Shown here in pieces: positions 13,297-17,901 of a stretch of DNA of 17,901 nucleotides. Below the pieces are notes generated by a model. It saw only the letters and a list, made by a program, of their open reading frames with translations. It did not search any database and had not been told where the DNA came from. Origin of the DNA: UBA1757 sp963617485 (GTDB lineage Bacteria; Bacteroidota; Bacteroidia; Bacteroidales; UBA1402); assembly GCA_963617485.1 (NCBI GenBank), contig CAVEPA010000018.1, positions 1 through 17,901 of the forward strand, read 5' to 3'. Both the position numbers and the translations under genes were made by a program. Positions within the stretch are counted from its first letter, which is position 1; every line of letters begins with the position of its first letter.

Positions 13297-14715
13297 ATGA
13301 GAAAAACCATCCTGCTATATATCGTCCTTTTTGTCGGTCTAAGTCTTGATGCCCAGACGCTTACCCAGGCTCGCGAGTTGCTCATCCAAGGCTCTTACGA
13401 GCAGGCCATGCCCGTGTTCCGCAAAGAACTTGCCCGCAAGCCCAACGATGCCAGTCTCAACTATTGGTACGGCGTTTGCCTCTATCATCTGCAAGACAAA
13501 CAGGCGGCTGTCCGTCACTTGACAATCGGCGAAAAAGGGCGCATCAAAGAGGCCAGCTACCTTTTGGCCGATGCCGCCTTCGAACGACGCGACTTTACAG
13601 CCTGCCAAAACCATCTCGACCGTTACATTCTCTACAACACCGGCAAACATCAAAGCGAAATCGCCTATATGGTACGGCTTTGCTCGCTTTATCCCAAGAT
13701 GTTGCCCCAAACCGAAGATGTGCTGGTTTTCGATAGCGTCATCGTGCACAAAGACAATGTTTTAGATGTCATCAAGCTGCATCCGTCCTGCGGCAAGCTG
13801 GCCCTCTGGAATGGAACTTTGGTTTATATGAACGAAAAGGGCAACCTCTGCTACACGAGCGATTCCATCAAGGGAAAAGGCCGCGATATCGTACGTTACA
13901 ACAAGATGCCCGACAGCTGGGAGCGTGAAAACCTGGACGGACAGCTCAACAGCGCCTACAACGAAAATTGTCCCTTCGTTCTCAACGACGGTGTCACCAT
14001 TTATTTTGCCAGCGACCAGCCCGGAGGCTTGGGTGGCTACGATTTGTACGTAAGCCGCTATAGTGCTGTGAGTGAAGACTTTTTCAAGCCGGAAGCCCTA
14101 CCCTTCCCCTTTAATTCCACGGCCAACGACTATGCCTATATCGTGGACGAAGTGCTGGGACGCGGCTATCTGGTTTCCGACCGCCGTCAAGACAAGGACA
14201 GCCTTATCGTCTACAGTTTTATTCCCAATTCTTATCGCCGTGTCGTGCAGGGCAAGACGGATGACGAACTGCTGCAATTGGCCGAACTCAGCTCCATTGC
14301 CGCCACTTGGAACGGCATCAATGCCGACTCTGTCAAGACCGTGCTTGAGCAGAAATACCGGGAAGCCATGCAACATTTCAGCCAAGACGAGCAAAAGGCC
14401 GGCGAAAGCAATCACGACATCAGCCTGCTCATTTACGATGATATCTATTACAGCTCGGCCGACGATTGTCATAGCGACGAGGGTAAGAGCCACTTCGAGG
14501 AATGTGTCCGCCTGTTCAAGGCGCAGCAGCAACTACAGAAAACGCTCGACAAGAACCGCAGCCAGTTTGCCCACAGCACCAAGGGTAGCGAACAGCGCAG
14601 ACGCATTGCCAGTCGCATCCACGCTGCCGAAAACAACCTGTTGCAGCTGCAAGCATCCTACAACAGCCATCTGCAGGCCTTGCGTCAAGCCGAAATTCCT
14701 TATCTGACCAAATAA
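13297..14715 (+). CDS. Exported TPR/PD40-repeat protein with coiled-coil end
   Basis: 472-aa protein with an N-terminal signal peptide (MRKTILLYIVLFVGLSLDA, cleavage before QTLTQ). Residues about 20-130 form TPR-like helices (ARELLIQGSYEQAMPVFRKELARKPNDASLNYWYG...). Residues about 225-300 hold a WD40-like PD40 pattern (NCPFVLNDGVTIYFASDQPGGLGGYDLYV). The C-terminal 100 residues are Gln/Glu/Lys-rich and probably helical or coiled coil. TPR followed by PD40 is the front half of PorE-type proteins of the Bacteroidetes type 9 secretion system and gliding apparatus, but the OmpA-like peptidoglycan-binding domain is absent. Role unknown; a periplasmic scaffold is the best guess. The next gene starts 8 nt after its stop. 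Confidence 0.7.
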   Translation: MRKTILLYIVLFVGLSLDAQTLTQARELLIQGSYEQAMPVFRKELARKPNDASLNYWYGVCLYHLQDKQAAVRHLTIGEKGRIKEASYLLADAAFERRDFTACQNHLDRYILYNTGKHQSEIAYMVRLCSLYPKMLPQTEDVLVFDSVIVHKDNVLDVIKLHPSCGKLALWNGTLVYMNEKGNLCYTSDSIKGKGRDIVRYNKMPDSWERENLDGQLNSAYNENCPFVLNDGVTIYFASDQPGGLGGYDLYVSRYSAVSEDFFKPEALPFPFNSTANDYAYIVDEVLGRGYLVSDRRQDKDSLIVYSFIPNSYRRVVQGKTDDELLQLAELSSIAATWNGINADSVKTVLEQKYREAMQHFSQDEQKAGESNHDISLLIYDDIYYSSADDCHSDEGKSHFEECVRLFKAQQQLQKTLDKNRSQFAHSTKGSEQRRRIASRIHAAENNLLQLQASYNSHLQALRQAEIPYLTK

Positions 14716-14723
14716 AGATAGCC

Positions 14724-15590
14724 ATGAGGATAGCCGAATCTGAACTTATCGTCAATGATGACGGCAGCGTTTTCCATCTGCACCTCAAGCCCGGCCAGCT
14801 GGCCGACAAGCTGATACTGGTGGGTGACCCGGCGCGCGTGGACACCATAGCCGCCTTGCTCGACGAGCGCGAATGTCGTGTGCAGAACCGTGAATTTCTG
14901 AGCGTTACCGGCTCGTACCGAGGCAAACGTTTGAGCATTCTGTCGACGGGCATTGGCAGCGAGAACCTCGACATCGTGATGAACGAGCTGGACGCGCTGC
15001 GCAACATCGACCTTGGCACGCGCGAGTGCCTCCCGCAGCAACGGCCTTTGGAAATTGTTCGCATCGGCACTTGTGGCAGCTTGCAAGCCGATATTCCGCT
15101 GGGCAGTTTTCTGCTGTCGGAAAAGTCGATTGATGCCTGCGGCCTGCTTGCTTACTACAAGGATTGCCGTGATATCTGCGACCGGGATTTTGCCCGGGCC
15201 TTCGTGGAACAGACCGGGTATTTGCCCGAGTGGCCACAACCTTGCGTGGTCGATTGCGACCAAGAACTGATGCAGCGCATTGCCGGACAAGAAATGCTAC
15301 GCACGGTAACGCTTACGGCCAACGGTTTTTATGGCCCACAGGGACGCCGCCTACGCCTAGAGTTGGCACACCCGCAGTTCAACGCCCGGCTGGAGCAGTT
15401 CCGTTACGGCAACTACCGCATCGGCAATTACGAAATGGAAAGTGCCGCCCTTGCCGGCATGGCCCGCATGTTGGGCCACAAGGCAACTACTGTGTGTCTG
15501 GTCATCGCCAATCGTCACGCCGGGCAAGCCAATGTCAATTACCAAGAGCGTATGCAACAGCTGCTCTCTTTGGTACTGGAAAGAATTTGA
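14724..15590 (+). CDS. Nucleoside phosphorylase (uridine phosphorylase-like)
   Basis: Phosphorolyses a nucleoside to base and ribose-1-phosphate in salvage. The 288-aa protein has GDPAR (34-38) for phosphate binding, STGIGS (74-79), RIGTCGSL (113-120) and NYEMESAALAG (235-245) with the ribose-binding EMES, all hallmarks of the NP-I family. The long insertion between the GTCGS and EMES motifs, with QGRR at 206-209, favours the uridine-phosphorylase branch over PNP, but specificity is not settled. It follows the TPR gene by 8 nt and precedes mnmE by 1 nt, so all three are probably co-transcribed. Confidence 0.85.
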   Translation: MRIAESELIVNDDGSVFHLHLKPGQLADKLILVGDPARVDTIAALLDERECRVQNREFLSVTGSYRGKRLSILSTGIGSENLDIVMNELDALRNIDLGTRECLPQQRPLEIVRIGTCGSLQADIPLGSFLLSEKSIDACGLLAYYKDCRDICDRDFARAFVEQTGYLPEWPQPCVVDCDQELMQRIAGQEMLRTVTLTANGFYGPQGRRLRLELAHPQFNARLEQFRYGNYRIGNYEMESAALAGMARMLGHKATTVCLVIANRHAGQANVNYQERMQQLLSLVLERI

Positions 15591-15591
15591 A

Positions 15592-16959
15592 ATGAATTTC
15601 GAAGATACTATATGTGCGGTGTCCACCGCCCCGGGCGCAGGCGGCATCGCGGTGATACGCGTCAGCGGCCGGCGCACACGGGAGATTTGCGCAGCCTTTT
15701 TCAAGACCGACCTTGGCGGCATGGCCCCCAACACCTGCCGCTTTGCCCGCTTTTATCGCGCCAACGGCGAGTTGCTCGATGAATGTATGTTGAGCTTTTT
15801 CCAAGGGCCGCACTCCTTCACGGGCGAAGACACTCTGGAAATCGCCTGTCACGGATCGTTGTATGTGCAGCAGGGCATCCTGCAAGAGCTGGTGGGGGGC
15901 GGCGCGCGCATGGCGCGCGCCGGCGAGTTCACCCAACGCGCCTTCCTCAACGGCAAGATGGACCTGTCGCAGGCCGAAGCGGTGGCCGACCTTATCGCCG
16001 CCCGTTCTCGCGCCGCTCACCGTATCGCTCTCAAGCAGATGCGCGGAGGCTTCTCCGACGAGCTGGCCAACTTACGTGCCAAGCTGCTGGAATTCACATC
16101 CTTACTCGAACTCGAACTCGATTTTGCCGACCACGAGGAGTTGGAATTTGCCGACCGTTCTCAGTTGAAGGCTTTGGCCGACATCATCGAAGACAAAATA
16201 GCCCGTCTGTGCCAGTCGTTTTCTTTGGGCAACGCTATCAAAAACGGCATACCCGTGGCCATCGTCGGCGAAACCAATGCGGGCAAATCCACCTTGCTCA
16301 ACCGCCTGTTGGGAGAGGAAAAAGCCATCGTCAGCGACATTCACGGCACCACCCGCGACCTAATCGAAGACTGCATCAGCATCCAAGGCATCATGTTCCG
16401 TTTTATCGACACTGCCGGCCTGCGCGACACCAAAGACACCATCGAGAAAATGGGCATCGAACGCAGCCGTCAGGCCATGGACAAGGCTCAAATCGTCCTT
16501 TGGGTTATCGATGCCACCACCTGTCACGACCCCGCCCAAGCGCCCATCGACCTAACTCGGCTGTTGGCCGATGGCAAAACCGTCATTGTGGTCTTCAATA
16601 AAAGCGACCTCGCCTCGCATAGGCAACTGCCCAGGCAACTCACTACCCAGCACTGCTTTATCTCGGCCAAGAACGGCCAGGGCATCGACCGCCTGCAACA
16701 ATTACTCATTGAGGCCTCACACATCGATGAACAAGCCCTCGAAGACGTTACCGTATCCAATGCTCGGCATTACGAGAACCTGCTCCACGCCCTCGAAGCC
16801 ATACGACGCGTACAGGAAGGCATGCAAAACGGCCTCAGCGGCGAACTGCTGGCCCTCGACCTGCACGACTGCATCGACCACCTCGGTGCCATCACCGGCG
16901 AAGTCACCCCCGACGAAGTCCTCGGCAACATCTTCAAGAATTTCTGCATCGGAAAGTAG
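15592..16959 (+). CDS. mnmE: tRNA uridine-5-carboxymethylaminomethyl modification GTPase
   Basis: With MnmG it modifies the wobble uridine of tRNAs for Lys, Glu, Gln, Leu and Arg. The 455-aa protein has the N-terminal folate-binding domain (DTICAVSTAPGAGGIAVIRVSG), GARMARAGEFTQRAFLNGKMDL (104-125), the G domain with G1 GETNAGKS (226-233), TTRD (253-256), G3 DTAG (273-276), G4 NKSD (336-339), and the catalytic C-terminal FCIGK. Length is normal. The ATG at 15592 begins the family sequence, 1 nt after the upstream stop. A perfect palindrome covers codons 103-111 or so. Its 3' end is followed by what looks like the border of an integrated element. Confidence 0.97.
   Translation: MNFEDTICAVSTAPGAGGIAVIRVSGRRTREICAAFFKTDLGGMAPNTCRFARFYRANGELLDECMLSFFQGPHSFTGEDTLEIACHGSLYVQQGILQELVGGGARMARAGEFTQRAFLNGKMDLSQAEAVADLIAARSRAAHRIALKQMRGGFSDELANLRAKLLEFTSLLELELDFADHEELEFADRSQLKALADIIEDKIARLCQSFSLGNAIKNGIPVAIVGETNAGKSTLLNRLLGEEKAIVSDIHGTTRDLIEDCISIQGIMFRFIDTAGLRDTKDTIEKMGIERSRQAMDKAQIVLWVIDATTCHDPAQAPIDLTRLLADGKTVIVVFNKSDLASHRQLPRQLTTQHCFISAKNGQGIDRLQQLLIEASHIDEQALEDVTVSNARHYENLLHALEAIRRVQEGMQNGLSGELLALDLHDCIDHLGAITGEVTPDEVLGNIFKNFCIGK
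15900..15922. repeat. 10-bp perfect palindrome with ATG loop inside mnmE
   Basis: CGGCGCGCGC (15900-15909) pairs with GCGCGCGCCG (15913-15922) around ATG. It encodes GGARMARAG, a conserved stretch of MnmE, so it is native sequence. Confidence 0.75.
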
Positions 16960-16982
16960 CCCACTGCAAAGAAAACACTATC

Positions 16983-17057
16983 ATCTGCAAATATAACCCC
17001 GAAAACCCTTGATACTCAAAGAAGTCTGCGAAATTTTATTTGCAGATTTTCTTTGAG
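16983..17057. repeat. Interleaved inverted repeats after mnmE, possible recombination core site
   Basis: ATCTGCAAATA (16983-16993) has its perfect inverse at 17037-17047, and CTCAAAGAA (17015-17023) at 17049-17057, so the pairs interleave. TCTGCGAA (17025-17032) and TTTGCAGA (17039-17046) form an imperfect 8-bp inverted repeat (7 of 8) around a 6-nt spacer, the usual geometry of a tyrosine recombinase core site. It lies between mnmE and an integrase gene. The other end of the element is not in view. Confidence 0.45.
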
Positions 17058-17064
17058 AAAGTTT

Positions 17065-17094
17065 CTTGTTTGTCACTTTTTTGTTGTACTTTTG
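17065..17094 (+). promoter_or_regulatory. Candidate integrase promoter
   Basis: CTTG (17065-17068), an 18-nt spacer and TACTTTTG (17087-17094) fit the Bacteroidetes consensus with one mismatch in the -33 box. The leader to the ATG at 17216 would be about 115 nt and holds the GTCCC repeats. Confidence 0.5.
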
Positions 17095-17163
17095 TCCCCA
17101 GATTGTCCCCCAAACGCGTCCCGAGGGACAAAATCTGTCCCCTGAGAGACACGTTTGTCCCCC
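17093..17163. repeat. GTCCC repeat array before the integrase gene
   Basis: TGTCCCC-type units start at 17093, 17104, 17136 and 17156, with a further CGTCCC at 17117. The last is part of the palindrome GTCCC-GA-GGGAC (17118-17129), whose inverted half reads GGGACAAA. Unit spacings (11, 13, 19, 20) are near whole helical turns. The first unit overlaps the -7 box. They may be integrase arm-type sites or operators. Confidence 0.65.
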
Positions 17164-17215
17164 ATCTTTCATAGGACTCGAAGCATTGGTTGGGACATAC
17201 AAAAACTTAAACCTG

Positions 17216-17686
17216 ATGGAGACGAAGAAACAAAGTCAAAAGGAACCGGTGAAACTCCGTGAGAAGAAGCTTGCCAACGGCAACGTCAGCCTTTACCTTG
17301 ACATCTACAGAAACGGCAAGCGGCAAAAAGAATATCTCAAGCTTTACCTTATCGATGCCAAGACTCCTGCAGAGAAGGAGCAGAACCGACAGACACTTGC
17401 CACGGCACAGTCCATCAAGGCAAAGCGCCAGATTGAACTGCAGAACGGAGAGTATTCATTTACCAAGCAATTCAAGGAAGACACTCCATTCCTGGAGTAT
17501 TATAGAAACATGTGTGAGGACCGCCACAAGAATCCCGAGTCGCAGGGCAACTGGGGAAACTGGCGCAGCTGCCTCAAGTATCTTGAACTCTACTGCAACG
17601 AGAAAACCACCTTCCGCGACGTTACCCCGGAATTTGTGAAGGGATTCAAGGACTTTCTGAATACCGTAGAGAAAGACACCCCATAA
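17216..17686 (+). CDS. Tyrosine recombinase (integrase), N-terminal part ending at a frameshift
   Basis: Site-specific recombinase of the Bacteroides mobile-element type. From the ATG at 17216 the 156-residue product has an arm-binding domain (KLREKKLANGNVSLYLDIYRNG...) and most of the SAM-like core-binding domain (FLEYYRNMCEDRHKNPESQGNWGNWRSCL...FLNTVEKDT), then stops at TAA. A run of four C at 17679-17682 accounts for it: with three C the frame reads on as THKRTRHTERSTFQALSQNSKVSYF, which is family-like. The catalytic domain is therefore cut off. The open frame upstream of the ATG covers the repeat array and is not coding. Base composition is more AT-rich than that of mnmE. Confidence 0.85.
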   Translation: METKKQSQKEPVKLREKKLANGNVSLYLDIYRNGKRQKEYLKLYLIDAKTPAEKEQNRQTLATAQSIKAKRQIELQNGEYSFTKQFKEDTPFLEYYRNMCEDRHKNPESQGNWGNWRSCLKYLELYCNEKTTFRDVTPEFVKGFKDFLNTVEKDTP

Positions 17687-17901
17687 ACGTACACGCCATA
17701 CGGAGCGCAGTACGTTCCAGGCATTATCGCAAAATTCCAAAGTATCCTACTTCAACAAATTGCGTGCGTGTATCAACCAAGCATTCGAGGAACGCATCAT
17801 ACCTACAAATCCTCTCCGTGGTATAGAAGGCTTCAAGACAGCCGATGTGAAGCGTGACTATCTTACCTTGGAAGAAATCAAGGCTTTGGCTGCCACTCCA
17901 T
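17682..17901 (+). pseudogene. Tyrosine recombinase, continuation after the frameshift, cut by the right edge
   Basis: In the +1 frame the sequence continues HKRTRHTERSTF...NKLRACINQAFEERIIPTNP and reaches KRDYLTLEEIKALAATP at the window end. This is the end of the core-binding domain and the start of the catalytic domain; the Arg-His-Arg-Tyr residues lie beyond the window. It has no start of its own, so it is the displaced second half of the gene at 17216. Confidence 0.85.

Noticed and set aside
17093..17163. Repeat array as a CRISPR
   Set aside because: Units are only 6-8 nt with irregular spacing of 11-20 nt, and no cas gene is near.
17679..17686. Programmed +1 frameshift in the integrase
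   Set aside because: The stop follows CCA, and the Pro tRNA would have to re-pair with CAT, which is poor; a simple indel in the C run is more likely.

Overview
The window reads as a chromosomal segment of a Bacteroidales bacterium (Bacteroides/Prevotella-like; genus not resolvable by eye). The evidence is Bacteroidetes-type promoters (TTTG, about 19-20 nt, TAnnTTTG), an extracellular PL1 pectate lyase with a type-A sorting-like C-terminus, a secreted GH2 glycosidase with a discoidin-like tail, a TPR/PD40 protein of the PorE type, and a Bacteroides-type tyrosine recombinase at the right edge. The core is GC-rich and tightly packed.

Layout, left to right. 1-126: minus-strand C-terminal remnant of a DUF4143 ATPase running off the left edge. 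363-524: tRNA-Glu(CUC), minus strand, with a promoter inside the end of the next gene and a strong terminator. 502-1914: pectate lyase. 2004-2987: GMP synthase ATP-pyrophosphatase without a glutaminase domain. 3083-6702: divergent, overlapping four-gene operon (GT2 glycosyltransferase, phosphoribosyltransferase, HAD phosphatase, twin ABC ATPase). 6672-9411: converging fmt and ClC channel genes. 9523-12456: secreted GH2 enzyme. 12463-13197: TtcA-like tRNA thiolation enzyme (minus). 13297-16959: TPR/PD40 lipid-side protein, nucleoside phosphorylase and mnmE in one operon. 16960-17901: border of an integrated element, with a possible att core, a GTCCC repeat array and an integrase broken by a +1 frameshift.

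The genes are mostly housekeeping: three act on tRNA or initiator tRNA (mnmE, ttcA-like, fmt), and two are nucleotide enzymes (guaA, nucleoside phosphorylase). The two carbohydrate enzymes are not in a recognisable PUL (no SusC/SusD in view).

The most unusual signal is a set of GC-rich perfect palindromes, most of them inside genes and kept in frame: a 42-nt perfect palindrome that is exactly 14 codons of the ABC linker, a 73-nt cloverleaf-like set of hairpins inside the phosphoribosyltransferase, and four perfect 10-13 bp (one 9 bp) stems with 3-nt loops in GH2 (twice), mnmE and the guaA/pectate lyase gap. Two of these share an identical 13-nt core. They may be in-frame palindromic elements and/or the product of a process that perfects inverted repeats.
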